From positions 434,001-498,000 of the forward strand of contig NZ_PYMH01000001.1 of NCBI RefSeq assembly GCF_003025555.1: a stretch of DNA of 64,000 bases, written 5' to 3'. The notes under the pieces were generated by a model. That model saw only the letters and a list, made by a program, of their open reading frames with translations. It was not told the DNA's origin and made no database searches. Source of the DNA: Photobacterium lutimaris. GTDB lineage: Bacteria > Pseudomonadota > Gammaproteobacteria > Enterobacterales > Vibrionaceae. Positions within the stretch are counted from its first letter, which is position 1. Each line of letters opens with the position of its first letter. A program made the translations under genes and the position numbers. Below are positions 1 to 9,080 of the stretch, piece after piece.

Positions 1-277
1 TACCATAGGTAATCCAATTCGTCTCTTCCCCTGCTTCCAGTAAGGTGATCATACGGTTGAAGGGGTAGGTGTGGTACTGGATATTGTAATGACTTTGCTC
101 GAATATGGCGTTGACAATATCGGTAACGATGCCTTTGTGATTATTGCCACTTTCAATCTGGAAAGGCTCCGCTTGTTTAGCGATGACATAATAATTGACA
201 GTTTCAGCATTGCTTTCGGAGGTATAAACGGGGAGTACGAATGCGAAAGCTAATGACGATAATGTTTTTTTATTCAT
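1..277 (-). CDS. Periplasmic solute-binding protein, family 3 (3' part cut off by window edge)
   Basis: The first 92 codons of a minus-strand gene are present and the rest lies outside the window. The protein starts with a signal peptide (MNKKTLSSLAFAFVLPVYTS) and continues into a stretch typical of family 3 (amino-acid/polar type) binding proteins: a FQIESG-like pocket strand, then KGIVTDIVNAIFEQ and the YPFNRMITLLEAGE segment. The start is ATG at 277 with AAGGA seven bases upstream. The gene is divergent from the hybrid kinase that starts at 357, only 79 bases away. In Vibrionaceae such stand-alone SBP_bac_3 proteins are often not ABC subunits and can act as sensors. A partnership with the neighbouring kinase is inference from position. 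Confidence 0.8.
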   Translation of the reverse strand, partial: MNKKTLSSLAFAFVLPVYTSESNAETVNYYVIAKQAEPFQIESGNNHKGIVTDIVNAIFEQSHYNIQYHTYPFNRMITLLEAGEETNWITYG

Positions 278-356
278 TTCTTATCCTTGCCTTAATATTC
301 CATTTTGAAGGTCTATTATTAGATTAGTAGAGGAATAGGAAGATGCGAGTTTAAGG

Positions 357-2708
357 ATGAAGGACGTGACAAGACCGTTGGAAAAAAGTCGTCAGCTGAG
401 CTTGGCTAAGCAGTTACTGTTTTTGATTATCTTGTTGAGCTCCCTATTTACATTACTGTCAACTACGTTGAGTTTGTATTTGGAGTATAAAGGCGAGTTA
501 AAGGAGATAGACAACCGGTTCATTCAAATTCAAGATAGTTACCAGTCCAGCCTAACGTCGAGCCTGTGGGTAGAAGACCGTGAGTTATTGATGACACAGG
601 CTGAGGGTGTATTGAGCCTGCCATCTATTTCTTATGTCAAAATCTTTGATCGTGACCAGATTATCCTCGAACTCGGAGAGCCTCTTACCGTGAGCGTTGT
701 TGAGCGGCAGTGGCAGCTGTCGCATCAAACAAGAAAGAAGGCGTTTGTTCTTGGTACCTTAGTTGTCCAATCTGATCTCCAGCCAATTTATCAGAGTCTC
801 TATGATACGTTTCTTTTGCTGTTCTTTGGCCATAGCCTCCAAATATTTTTTATCTGTGTCTGTATATGGTTTATTGCCTATCGGCTGGTTGTTCAGCCGT
901 TGATGAAGATGTCTGTATCGGTAACAAAGTTTGATGAGAAAAATGTTCCGCTTCCGGTGCAATTAACGAAGCGGTGGTTTGATGATGAAATGACGACGTT
1001 AGCCACCCAGTATAATTCTTCTGCAGAACACATCCGGCGCCACTACCAAGAGTTGGAGAAGGCAAGAGAAATTGCCGAGCAGGCGAACCTCAAGAAAAGT
1101 GAGTTCCTTGCCAATATGAGCCATGAAATCCGTACTCCGATGAACGGCATCATTGGGTTATCGGGCTTGATGCGTGAGATGGAAATGCCAGCGGATCAAA
1201 AAGAGTACATTAGAATGCTCCACACTTCTTCATTGTCTCTGCTTGATTTGATCAATGATATCCTTGATTTTTCAAAAATCGAGGCGGGCCAACTGGAGTT
1301 GGAATCTATACCGCTAAACGTGTTTGAACTGAACAAGGAGGTCGAATCACTGTTTATTGTTAAAGCGGCAGAAAAAGGCCTGAATTTCAGATGTTCTGTT
1401 GACAAGAGTATTAGCCCTATGTTGTCGGGGGACGGGGCGAAGTTGAGGCAAATACTAAATAATTTAGTGAGCAATGCGATTAAGTTTACAGACAAAGGGC
1501 AGGTTTCGCTTTCTATTGAGCAGGAGGAAAGTGCTGCGGATCATTGCCGGATAAAATTTTCAGTCACGGATACTGGCATTGGTGTTGTAAAAGAAAAACA
1601 AGACGTAATCTTCGAAAAATTCCAGCAGGCAGATGGCAGTACGACAAGGCAATATGGGGGGACTGGTTTGGGCTTGGCGATCTGTCGGGAAATGGTGAAG
1701 ATGATGGGAGGAGAGATCTGCATTGATAGCCAACCCGGTGAAGGCAGTACGTTCTCTTTCGTTATCGATTTGCCATTTGAAAAAGTGATTATCCCCATAG
1801 AAGAGCGATCTATTTTTGAAGGACTGAATTTTCTGCTTGTCGACGACAGCATGTTGAATATGCGTATTACAACGGTGCAACTTGAAGGTTTTGGTGCCAA
1901 GGCGGTAAGTTGTCTCGATCCCATTATGGCCATCCCGATGGCAGAGAAGGCACTGGCACAGGGGGCCGGGTTCGATGTGATAATCATTGATAAGTGTATG
2001 CCAAAGATCGATGGCTTTGAGCTAGCAAAGCAGTTACAGCAGCACTTTGGGGCTAAATGCCCAATATTGATGATGATATCGGCTGCACCAGAAATGAATG
2101 ATGAAGAGAAAGCGCTAGCCCTAGGGATAAAATCGTTCCTAACCCGGCCCTATAAAGATGGGCATTTGAAGTGGGCGATATTGAAGATAATCTCTCCACA
2201 ACCAGACTCCACAGGTAAGGAAAGGGTTCTTGAGCCTGTACCATTATGTTCAGACGGGGACACTGTTCGTGATCATCATCAACAAGTGAGCATGGAAGTG
2301 AGCGAAGCCTTACAGCAAGGTGAACCTACGCTACGGGTATTGGTGGTTGAAGATACCCTGATCAATCAGAAAGTGGCGAGGATGATGCTGGAAAAAATCG
2401 GTGCGGTTGTTGAGGTTGTCGAAAACGGCCAACTCGCGGTAGATATTTATCAAGAGAAGCGTTTTGATGTGATATTTATGGATTGTCAGATGCCAGTCAT
2501 GGATGGCTTTGAAGCGACTCGCCAGATCCGTGAAATAGAGAAACAAACCGGAGGATTCACACCGATTGTTGCTCTCACCGCCAATGTCGTGAAAGAAGAA
2601 AAAGATAAATGTTTTGCCGCGGGTATGAATGACTTTGTGTCAAAACCTGTGTCTTTGAAGATTTTGAAGCATAAGCTTGAGCAACATGCACCGCTGCCAG
2701 TGTCCTGA
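357..2708 (+). CDS. Hybrid sensor histidine kinase with two receiver domains
   Basis: This 783-residue inner-membrane protein has a first membrane segment at about residues 19-42, a periplasmic sensor region of about 105 residues and a second segment near 150-178, followed by a HAMP-like linker. The kinase core has an intact H-box (NMSHEIRTPMNG, phospho-accepting His256), an N-box (LNNLVSNAIKF) and G-boxes (DTGIGV, GGTGLGL). Two receiver domains follow. The first has LLVDDS and Asp545 in IIIDKCMP; the second has VVEDTLINQ and Asp709 in FMDCQMP. There is no HPt domain, so the phosphate would pass to a separate HPt protein. The gene ends at a hairpin terminator. It is divergent from a family 3 binding protein, a plausible ligand sensor for it (inference). 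The stimulus is unknown. Confidence 0.93.
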   Translation: MKDVTRPLEKSRQLSLAKQLLFLIILLSSLFTLLSTTLSLYLEYKGELKEIDNRFIQIQDSYQSSLTSSLWVEDRELLMTQAEGVLSLPSISYVKIFDRDQIILELGEPLTVSVVERQWQLSHQTRKKAFVLGTLVVQSDLQPIYQSLYDTFLLLFFGHSLQIFFICVCIWFIAYRLVVQPLMKMSVSVTKFDEKNVPLPVQLTKRWFDDEMTTLATQYNSSAEHIRRHYQELEKAREIAEQANLKKSEFLANMSHEIRTPMNGIIGLSGLMREMEMPADQKEYIRMLHTSSLSLLDLINDILDFSKIEAGQLELESIPLNVFELNKEVESLFIVKAAEKGLNFRCSVDKSISPMLSGDGAKLRQILNNLVSNAIKFTDKGQVSLSIEQEESAADHCRIKFSVTDTGIGVVKEKQDVIFEKFQQADGSTTRQYGGTGLGLAICREMVKMMGGEICIDSQPGEGSTFSFVIDLPFEKVIIPIEERSIFEGLNFLLVDDSMLNMRITTVQLEGFGAKAVSCLDPIMAIPMAEKALAQGAGFDVIIIDKCMPKIDGFELAKQLQQHFGAKCPILMMISAAPEMNDEEKALALGIKSFLTRPYKDGHLKWAILKIISPQPDSTGKERVLEPVPLCSDGDTVRDHHQQVSMEVSEALQQGEPTLRVLVVEDTLINQKVARMMLEKIGAVVEVVENGQLAVDIYQEKRFDVIFMDCQMPVMDGFEATRQIREIEKQTGGFTPIVALTANVVKEEKDKCFAAGMNDFVSKPVSLKILKHKLEQHAPLPVS

Positions 2709-2732
2709 TAGAGAGGGGAGCATGAGTGATTG

Positions 2733-2761
2733 AAAACAGCGCCGTTTGTGACGCTGTTTTT
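2733..2761. terminator. Bidirectional rho-independent terminator
   Basis: A 9-bp perfect stem AAAACAGCG/CGCTGTTTT (2733-2741 with 2752-2760) has T runs on both strands. It sits between the convergent hybrid kinase gene and the small minus-strand gene ending at 2781. Confidence 0.8.
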
Positions 2762-2780
2762 GATCACCGATATGTTGTCT

Positions 2781-3089
2781 CTAGCTTAGAGACCAATCCT
2801 CAGAAAGCAGCGAGAGGTGTTGGTCATAGAGGGTAATCACAATCGTCAGGGTGTTGTTGACGGTGTCTTCTGATATTTCATCAATAACGTAGAAATCGCT
2901 GTTTTTATTTTTTAGTGAGTTATTTACCAGTAACTGTAGGCTGTCATTGATATCACCATCGATAGTGAATGTTTCTACCGCGTTAAGTTGTATGTTATGG
3001 ACTTCAACAGGGGCAAGCAGCTCAGGGGAAGCGTAAGAAAATGAGGATGCTGTCAGTAATGCAATAGCTGCGAGAGTGCGCGAAATCAT
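2781..3089 (-). CDS. Small secreted protein, possibly DUF1471-like
   Basis: This 102-residue protein has a clear signal peptide (MISRTLAAIALLTASSFSYA, cleavage before S21). The mature part of about 80 residues is rich in beta-prone sequence and ends with a run of alternating hydrophobics (NTLTIVITLYDQ). The pattern 'TFTIDGDINDSLQLLV...FYVIDEIS...LTIVITLYD' loosely recalls the DUF1471/YdgH-BhsA fold of small periplasmic stress proteins, but the match is weak and made by eye. There are no cysteines and no catalytic motif. It stands alone, convergent with the hybrid kinase. The function is unknown; the secreted location is the only confident statement. Confidence 0.65.
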   Translation of the reverse strand: MISRTLAAIALLTASSFSYASPELLAPVEVHNIQLNAVETFTIDGDINDSLQLLVNNSLKNKNSDFYVIDEISEDTVNNTLTIVITLYDQHLSLLSEDWSLS

Positions 3090-3177
3090 GATTCAATAAT
3101 AAGTTGTCAGTCAGTGGGGTTACTTTGACATGGCTTCAGTCAGGAAATGTCAGAACAAGGTAAAAACAGTAGAAAAT

Positions 3178-3203
3178 GCGCCCTTGAATACGTTCAAAGG
3201 CGC
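3178..3203 (-). terminator. Possible terminator hairpin for the glutamate-synthase-like gene
   Basis: The arms GCGCCCTTGAA and TTCAAAGGCGC pair over 11 positions with one wobble. Read on the minus strand, downstream of the gene ending at 3347, the hairpin is followed only by a short ATTTTC, so it is a weak intrinsic terminator at best. Nothing else is visible between 3090 and 3346. Confidence 0.45.
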
Positions 3204-3346
3204 TGGGTGCTAAAAGTATATTAAAACGCCGTTCATTTTGCTTGGTTTTCTAGGGGAAATTTTTTTTTGCCGTGTTTTTGACCATTGGTTTTGTTGAATA
3301 GATTGTTTTTTATTTGGCTTGCTGAGTGGTTATCATGGTCAAGCGA

Positions 3347-4828
3347 TCATTGATGATTTTCATAGAGCTTATCCAGTGCGACGGATAAACCGTTTTCTGT
3401 TACTACTCGGATATGTGACTTATTCAGCAATCTGGCATTGGTGACACCACAGGAATGGGCGATCACCCCTAAGCCGTAATGAATATATTTATTGTAATTG
3501 GCGACTCGCAGAGTTTTGTCTTTGACATTGAGTCCTTGTTGTAAACGGTTGTTGTGTGTGGTGATTCCGGTGGGGCAAGTGTTTTTGTTACACTGCAGCG
3601 CCTGGATACAACCAAGTGCGAACATATGTCCCCTGGCTGAAACGACAAAGTCAGCACCGAGTGCGATGGCCCATGCTACTTTTGATGGTGTGATCAGTTT
3701 TCCAGAAGCGATGACTTTTATGTGGTCGTTTAGCTGATGTTTTTCTAGCCGGGCAACAACCAGTGGCAGGCTTTCTTTGAGCGGTAGACCGACATAATCG
3801 ATAAGTGGCTGGGGAGCCGCCCCCGTACCGCCATCTGCACTATCAATGGTGATAAAATCTGGTCCACTGTCTTTTCCCCGGCGCTCAATTTCGTCCAATA
3901 GCTCGTCAAACCAGCTTATAGAGCCAATAACCGCCTTGAACCCAACGGGTTTACCGGTGGTCTGTCGGATGAAATTAATCATATCGAGTAAATCCCCTAC
4001 TGAGCGGATATCGATATGTCCGTTAGGGCTGATTGAGTCTTCCCCTTCGGGAATACCACGAATTTTTGCAATATCGGCTGTTACTTTGCCGCCAGGTAGT
4101 ATCCCACCTTTGCCTGGCTTAGCACCTTGGCTCATTTTGATTTCAAACATTTTGACTTCAGGATGGGCTGCGACTTCTTCAAGCTTCTCTTTGCTGAGGT
4201 GACCTTCTGCGTTCCTCACGCCGTATTTGGCTGTACCTATCTGGAATACAATATCGGCCCCGCCCTCTAAGTGATAAGGACTCAAGCCTCCTTCCCCTGT
4301 GTTCACCCAGCACCCGGCTATTTTAGCGCCGTGTGACAAGGCTTGGACTGCAGGTTTGGATATCGCGCCATAGCTCATCCCAGATATATTAAAAATAGAC
4401 GTTGTGGTATAGGGAGTACGGCAGTTGAGACCGATAGTAATAGGGGCGGGCGCAACGGCATCTTCTTCCAGTGTTGGAAAGGCACAGTTCATAAACATGA
4501 TGGTACCTGTTGGCTCAAGGCTTCGGGTTGAACCGAAAGCCAAAGTACGATCAACATTCTTAGCGGCTTTATAGACCCAGCTTCTCTCTGCGCGGTTAAA
4601 GGGCATTTCTTCGCGATCCATGGCGAAAAAATACTGGCGGAAAAACTCACCTTGTTTTTCGAATAAGTAGCGAAAGCGGCCAATCACAGGGTAGTTATGA
4701 CGGATAGCTTGTTTGTGTTGGCGAATGTCGGATATGTACATGTATATCACCGCTAATACACCTAACCCGACACAGATGATGAATACCCCTGATAGTAGGT
4801 TAATACCAAAGATTAACGAGTCGCTCAT
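3347..4828 (-). CDS. Membrane-anchored FMN-binding glutamate-synthase-like protein
   Basis: This 493-residue protein matches the stand-alone GltB central-domain family (FMN-binding glutamate synthase family). An N-terminal membrane segment (about residues 8-30) precedes the synthase TIM barrel. Recognisable blocks are NISGMSYGAISKPA, the glycine-rich VNTGEGGLSPYH, the FMN-site loop DSADGGTGAAPQPL and a Cys-bearing segment, GCIQALQCNKNTCPTG, near the C-terminus. The glutaminase (class II amidotransferase) domain and C-terminal GltB beta-helix are missing, as is usual for this family, so classical glutamate synthesis cannot be assumed; the physiological reaction is unknown. The start is ATG at 4828, with a GGAGG-like run (ggaggc on the minus strand) just upstream. 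It is monocistronic. Confidence 0.88.
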   Translation of the reverse strand: MSDSLIFGINLLSGVFIICVGLGVLAVIYMYISDIRQHKQAIRHNYPVIGRFRYLFEKQGEFFRQYFFAMDREEMPFNRAERSWVYKAAKNVDRTLAFGSTRSLEPTGTIMFMNCAFPTLEEDAVAPAPITIGLNCRTPYTTTSIFNISGMSYGAISKPAVQALSHGAKIAGCWVNTGEGGLSPYHLEGGADIVFQIGTAKYGVRNAEGHLSKEKLEEVAAHPEVKMFEIKMSQGAKPGKGGILPGGKVTADIAKIRGIPEGEDSISPNGHIDIRSVGDLLDMINFIRQTTGKPVGFKAVIGSISWFDELLDEIERRGKDSGPDFITIDSADGGTGAAPQPLIDYVGLPLKESLPLVVARLEKHQLNDHIKVIASGKLITPSKVAWAIALGADFVVSARGHMFALGCIQALQCNKNTCPTGITTHNNRLQQGLNVKDKTLRVANYNKYIHYGLGVIAHSCGVTNARLLNKSHIRVVTENGLSVALDKLYENHQ

Positions 4829-4970
4829 ACGGCCTCCAAGATAAACACTCGCTCTAAACTCAGTTGATGGATATTAGATTAGTTTAATCAGGAATAAAGA
4901 ACGTGTTGGGTACGAATAATTTCATCTTTTGTCTAAATAGTATTGATAGAGGGGGGGAGAAAAGGCCATG

Positions 4971-5000
4971 AAAAAAGCCAAGTGTGAGTTGCTTGGCTTT
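4971..5000 (-). terminator. Rho-independent terminator of cheV
   Basis: On the minus strand the stem AAAGCCAAG/CTTGGCTTT (4992-5000 with 4974-4982) is followed by TTT. It lies 41 bases downstream of the cheV stop codon. Confidence 0.8.
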
Positions 5001-5040
5001 ATTAGGAAGTGTATAGCTCAAGAAGTCAGTGGTCTGGCGT

Positions 5041-5943
5041 TTATGCCGTCGTTACATTATTTTTCTGTGCACCACGTAACATGGCATGGATCAGCTCGTT
5101 GGCCTCAAACTTCGTCAGTGCTTCATGCGCGCCGACCTGGTGCGCTTGCGATACACTGATCTCGCTAGAAAGCGAGGTATGCAAAATAATATACGCATGC
5201 GAAAGCTCGGTTGTGTTTTGTACCTCAAAAGCAAGCTCATACCCATCAAGCCCTGGCATTTCAATATCACTGACCAGAATGTCAAATGGCGTCCCAGCTC
5301 CAGCGGCATGCTTGAGCATTTCAAGTGCATCGTGACCATTAGTCGCAATGAAGTAAGGGATAGAAATACTGTCAAGGGCTTGTGATAACTGGCGTCTTGC
5401 AACGGCGGAGTCATCAACCAGCAGAATTTTAAGTGGCCTTAATATCTCACGTTCCATGTCGGTCAATACTGGCTGTAGGCTGCTAGGGTTATCCGGAAAC
5501 ACCTTCGACAGAAGAAGCTCAACGTCCAGCAGTTGAACCAATTTATTATCAACGTTGGTTACACCAGTGACGAATACATTCTTGCCCAGAGCGCTTGGCG
5601 GCGCATCAATATTGTGCCAGTTACACTCGGTAATACGGTCGATGCCTCGCACAAGAAAGCCGACTAGCATTCGGCGGCAGTCGGTAATGATGATATAGCT
5701 GTTTTTGAGTTCATCTCTAGAGAGTGGCGGATAGCCTACGGCTTTAGCCATATCAATAACAGGGAGGGTGTCGCCACGTAAGGTTGCAGCACCCAATACT
5801 GTCGGGTGCGAATGAGGGATAGCGGTTAACGGAGTGTAGGGAACAATTTCTTTTACTTTGAGTGTTCCGATGGCAAAAGACTGCTGATGAGTCAATTTAA
5901 ATAACAGCATACCCTGAGATTGATTTGTTGCAGCTTTAATCAT
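5041..5943 (-). CDS. cheV: Chemotaxis coupling protein CheV
   Basis: CheV is a cytoplasmic adaptor that couples chemoreceptors to CheA and tunes signalling through its own phosphorylation. Residues 1-150 form a CheW-like domain (LLFKLTHQQSFAIGTLKVKEIV near the start, then LGAATLRGDTLPVIDMAKAVG). Residues 171-300 form a receiver domain with the acidic pair in LLVDDSAVARR and phospho-acceptor Asp226 in VSDIEMPGLDGYE. The length of 300 residues fits the family. The gene stands alone, away from other che genes, as is common for the several cheV copies of vibrios. The start at 5943 gives a CheW domain of normal length. Confidence 0.95.
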   Translation of the reverse strand: MIKAATNQSQGMLLFKLTHQQSFAIGTLKVKEIVPYTPLTAIPHSHPTVLGAATLRGDTLPVIDMAKAVGYPPLSRDELKNSYIIITDCRRMLVGFLVRGIDRITECNWHNIDAPPSALGKNVFVTGVTNVDNKLVQLLDVELLLSKVFPDNPSSLQPVLTDMEREILRPLKILLVDDSAVARRQLSQALDSISIPYFIATNGHDALEMLKHAAGAGTPFDILVSDIEMPGLDGYELAFEVQNTTELSHAYIILHTSLSSEISVSQAHQVGAHEALTKFEANELIHAMLRGAQKNNVTTA

Positions 5944-6341
5944 TGGCCAATCCCTTTTGAAATTTATTGATCACGCTACTGTGCGATGCCTCAAGCAATG
6001 TGGAATGCATACATCTTAGCGGTTAATTGTGAGGATGGAACAGGTGGTGGTAGATAAATGACCGGATTTTGATCTTTAGCCACTTTAATTCGCCATAACA
6101 TACATTTATATCACTTGATGGCTTTTGTGGTGGTTGAATTTTGAACGGCCTTCGTGCTTTTGTCGTTATTTTGCATGGCGATTTCATATTGATTTGAAAT
6201 GACATTAAAAACGCTATTAAAGGTACCATTTCGCTTTCACGGTTCATGAAAACCTAGCTAACACTTAATGGAACTTTTTTGAAAGCAAAAAAAATGTGCT
6301 TTCAATGTTAACTGTCATTAACCATTACGTGGAGAACAAAA
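5944..6341. other. Divergent intergenic region, cheV / chitinase
   Basis: This 398-base region separates the divergent cheV and chitinase genes and should hold both promoters. Apart from the inverted repeat at 6279-6305, no operator or small gene is convincing. A 74-codon minus-strand frame (6023-6247) has no ribosome site and a low-quality composition. Confidence 0.5.
6279..6305. promoter_or_regulatory. Inverted repeat just upstream of the chitinase start
   Basis: The arms TTGAAAGCA (6279-6287) and TGCTTTCAA (6297-6305) form a perfect 9-bp inverted repeat around an A-rich spacer. It ends 36 bases before the chitinase ATG and has no T tail in the direction of the gene. This fits an operator or a 5'-UTR hairpin better than a terminator. 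The binding protein is unknown. Confidence 0.45.
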
Positions 6342-8690
6342 ATGCAAAAGGGATTACACATGAGTAAGTTGGCATGCGCTATGGCAGCCATGCTAATGGC
6401 GGGCACAGCCTCAAGTGTTCAGGCCGCTCCAACCCATGACAAGAATGTTATTGGGTATATTACTCAGTGGGAAGCATGGAAAGGGACGAATGCTGGGTTC
6501 AGTGTGAAAGGTGAAGCCACACACTTGAACGTCAATATGGATATTTATTCTATTTTGAACTTCTCCTTCTTTGGGGTTGCCAAGGATGGTTCACTCCATA
6601 GTGGTGACCTGCGTAATAAAAAAATCTACCAGCCCAATGCGGTTCAAGAGCCAGGCCCATTACTCCACCCGGACGTTTACTCGAGTTGGGACTTCCATAT
6701 ATTGTGGGGCGAATTAGAGTATATCCATCAGTTCCCCGGCAATGAAGCATGGGAGCAGGATGCTCTGCGTAAAGTGCAAGAGCAAGGTTTTGTTAAATCA
6801 GGTAATGGCTGGCTTCATGCGCCAAGTGGCGTCTCTGGACAAATGCCGATCCCACTCAAAAAAGCAGGAGGGGCACCAGGGCTGATTGATCTTGCCCATC
6901 AGAACGGGGTAAAAGTGATGGCGTCACTGGGGGGCTGGAGTATGTCCAAGCACTTCCCTGAAATGGCAGCAGATCCGGTGAAAAAAGCCCGTTTCTTGGC
7001 TGATGTCGACAAATTGATGGCATTGGGTTTTGATGGTATCGACATTGACTGGGAATACCCAGGTACCGGCGGAATGAACTTCCAGGGGAATCCCGAAGAT
7101 TACGGCAACTTTGAACAATTAATGGAAGATATCCGTGATCGTATTGGTCCTAACAAGTTGCTCACCGCGGCCTTTTCAGCCTCTACAGGCAAACTAGAAG
7201 GCTATAATTGGCCACGCTTGGTTGCATCAATGGATTACTTCAACATGATGACTTACGACCTCAATGGTGGGTGGTCCAATGTTGCTGGGCACAATGCACC
7301 GCTGTACCCATACCCGGAAGAGGAGTATCAGGATTTAGATCTTGATCATCTTCGTGTATGGATGGCTGCTAAAGGGATCCCGTCTGAGAAAATCAATTTT
7401 GGTGCGGCATTCTATGGCCGTGGTGTTCAAACCACTGAAACCACCGCATATGTCGGGGCACCAACAGACAAGCGTACGGTGAACTTCAGTGTTGACGGGC
7501 CGACAGAATCAGCTGTTGACTTAGACAACTGGAAAGAGTTCGAAGGGCAGCCAAACTACAATTACATTATGCAGACCGCAGGCTGGGAACACATGTGGGA
7601 TGCTAATGCAGAAGTGCCTTATGCTGTGAAGGGCAAGTATTTCCTCAGCTATGATGATGTACCGTCTATCGAGAGAAAAGCCCAGTATATTGTCGATAAC
7701 CAACTTGGCGGCGTTATTGTTTGGCAGGTTCATGGCGATATCAAATGTGAGGGATCCTTTGTTAACTATGGTTCCAAGCTTAAGCAATGTACTAATCTCA
7801 GTTCACCGTTGGCTGAAGCCATCGACAAGGTATTTTCTGGTAATGGTATTGTAAACACCGCACCAGCCTTGACTGTACCGGCCGTGCAGAATGTGGATGC
7901 TGGTACTGTGGTTAGCTTTTCTGTGTCTGCAACAGATGCAGAGAACGATCCACTGAGCTTCACCGTGACCAATGCTACAGTGGCTGATAACGGTGATGGC
8001 ACCGCGACTGTGACTTATCAAGCCCCTAATACTGCGACTGACATACAAGATACGGTTACGGTGAAAGTATCTGATGGGCGTAAGGCCGCGACAGGCTCTG
8101 TTGTCATTCACGTTAAAGGCAGTGGTATTGTAGGTAACACGCCACCAGTATTGACAGCACCAGCTAAAGCGACTGTGAACAGTGGTCAAAGTGTAGTGAT
8201 CAGTGTCCAAGCGGATGATGCTGATGGTGATCTGCTGACTTTTACTGCGAGTGAAGGTACCGTTGTGACCACGCCAACAGGCGCAGACATTACGTTTAAT
8301 GCTCCAATTGTCACAGTCGATACCGTTGTTGATGTGACGGTTACTGTTTCAGATGGGATTGCCCGCGAAAGCGCAATGATTGCTGTGACGGTACAAGCGG
8401 ACTCTACCGGCGGTCAAACGACGTGGGATCCAAACAAGGTTTACAACGGTGGTGATACAGTAATGTTCAACGGTGTTAAATATACCGCGAAATGGTGGAC
8501 CAAAGGTGAAGAGCCGGGTAGCAGTTCTGTTTGGGAGGCCTTTGATGATGGGAGCGTCGGTGAATGGGGAGCAAGCAAAGTCTATTTGTCTGGCGATCAA
8601 GTAACATTCAATGCTCAGGCATACAAAGCGAAGTGGTGGAATAAGGGTGATCAGCCGGGTAAGGCTGGTGGTCCTTGGCAGCTGATGTAA
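6342..8690 (+). CDS. Secreted GH18 chitinase with two CBM5/12 modules
   Basis: This extracellular endo-chitinase hydrolyses beta-1,4 N-acetylglucosamine chains. It has 782 residues. The signal peptide covers about residues 1-29 (cleavage after SSVQA). The GH18 barrel extends to about residue 505 and contains SLGGWSMS and the catalytic DGIDIDWE motif, with proton donor Glu238. Two Ig/PKD-like beta modules of about 95 residues follow, each beginning with an N-T-x-P-x-L-T-x-P pattern. Two carbohydrate-binding type 5/12 repeats close the protein (YNGGDTVMFNGVKYTAKWWT and a second copy with AYKAKWWNKGDQPG). The ATG at 6342 has GGAG nine bases upstream; an internal ATG at 6360 would also keep a signal peptide. 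It is monocistronic with its own terminator. Confidence 0.95.
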   Translation: MQKGLHMSKLACAMAAMLMAGTASSVQAAPTHDKNVIGYITQWEAWKGTNAGFSVKGEATHLNVNMDIYSILNFSFFGVAKDGSLHSGDLRNKKIYQPNAVQEPGPLLHPDVYSSWDFHILWGELEYIHQFPGNEAWEQDALRKVQEQGFVKSGNGWLHAPSGVSGQMPIPLKKAGGAPGLIDLAHQNGVKVMASLGGWSMSKHFPEMAADPVKKARFLADVDKLMALGFDGIDIDWEYPGTGGMNFQGNPEDYGNFEQLMEDIRDRIGPNKLLTAAFSASTGKLEGYNWPRLVASMDYFNMMTYDLNGGWSNVAGHNAPLYPYPEEEYQDLDLDHLRVWMAAKGIPSEKINFGAAFYGRGVQTTETTAYVGAPTDKRTVNFSVDGPTESAVDLDNWKEFEGQPNYNYIMQTAGWEHMWDANAEVPYAVKGKYFLSYDDVPSIERKAQYIVDNQLGGVIVWQVHGDIKCEGSFVNYGSKLKQCTNLSSPLAEAIDKVFSGNGIVNTAPALTVPAVQNVDAGTVVSFSVSATDAENDPLSFTVTNATVADNGDGTATVTYQAPNTATDIQDTVTVKVSDGRKAATGSVVIHVKGSGIVGNTPPVLTAPAKATVNSGQSVVISVQADDADGDLLTFTASEGTVVTTPTGADITFNAPIVTVDTVVDVTVTVSDGIARESAMIAVTVQADSTGGQTTWDPNKVYNGGDTVMFNGVKYTAKWWTKGEEPGSSSVWEAFDDGSVGEWGASKVYLSGDQVTFNAQAYKAKWWNKGDQPGKAGGPWQLM

Positions 8691-8747
8691 TGCCTATCAC
8701 CTAACCGGTTGATTAGCAGGTTAGTTAATGTCGGAATACAATATTCA

Positions 8748-8770
8748 GGCCCGCAATTTGCGGGCCTTTT
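8748..8770 (+). terminator. Rho-independent terminator of the chitinase gene
   Basis: A GC-rich 9-bp palindrome, GGCCCGCAA/TTGCGGGCC (8748-8766), is followed by TTTT. Confidence 0.88.
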
Positions 8771-8842
8771 CCTTACTAGCAGGACAAGTGACCGCATGAC
8801 CACTATATTTAAGGTGGTGAAAGGGCGTTTGTTAAAAGGTAG

Positions 8843-9028
8843 ATGGATATGGAATTACGTAATAAGTCAGGTGACGTTGCAAAGCTTGCCGATAATCTCA
8901 CATTGAAAGAAATCGTGGATATGGGTTTCTCATTAGATATCTGTGATGAAGCATATGACCCTAGTGAACACTGGAAAGTAACGGGTGGCTCAGACAAAGA
9001 TAAAGCGGGCGAGTACCCTTCAAAATAA
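8843..9028 (+). CDS. Small hypothetical protein (61 residues)
   Basis: An acidic, soluble-looking protein without a signal peptide or membrane segment. It has one central helix-prone stretch (AKLADNLTLKEIVDMGF) and a lysine/aspartate-rich tail. The ATG at 8843 has AAAGGTAG in ribosome-site position, and the frame is followed 20 bases later by a strong terminator, which supports a real single-gene transcript between chitinase and the ABC importer. A second ATG lies two codons in. No family is recognised. Confidence 0.6.
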   Translation: MDMELRNKSGDVAKLADNLTLKEIVDMGFSLDICDEAYDPSEHWKVTGGSDKDKAGEYPSK

Positions 9029-9048
9029 GACAGACCGAATAACAAGCA

Positions 9049-9080
9049 AAAGCCAGCTCCCAAGAGCTGGCTTTCTTTAT
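9049..9080. terminator. Strong rho-independent terminator
   Basis: An 11-bp perfect stem AAAGCCAGCTC/GAGCTGGCTTT (9049-9059 with 9064-9074), with a CCAA loop, is followed by CTTT. It ends the 61-residue gene and isolates it from the sugar importer operon. Confidence 0.88.

Noticed and set aside
6023..6247. 74-codon minus-strand frame upstream of cheV
   Set aside because: No ribosome site and no protein-like features; it lies in the cheV/chitinase promoter region.
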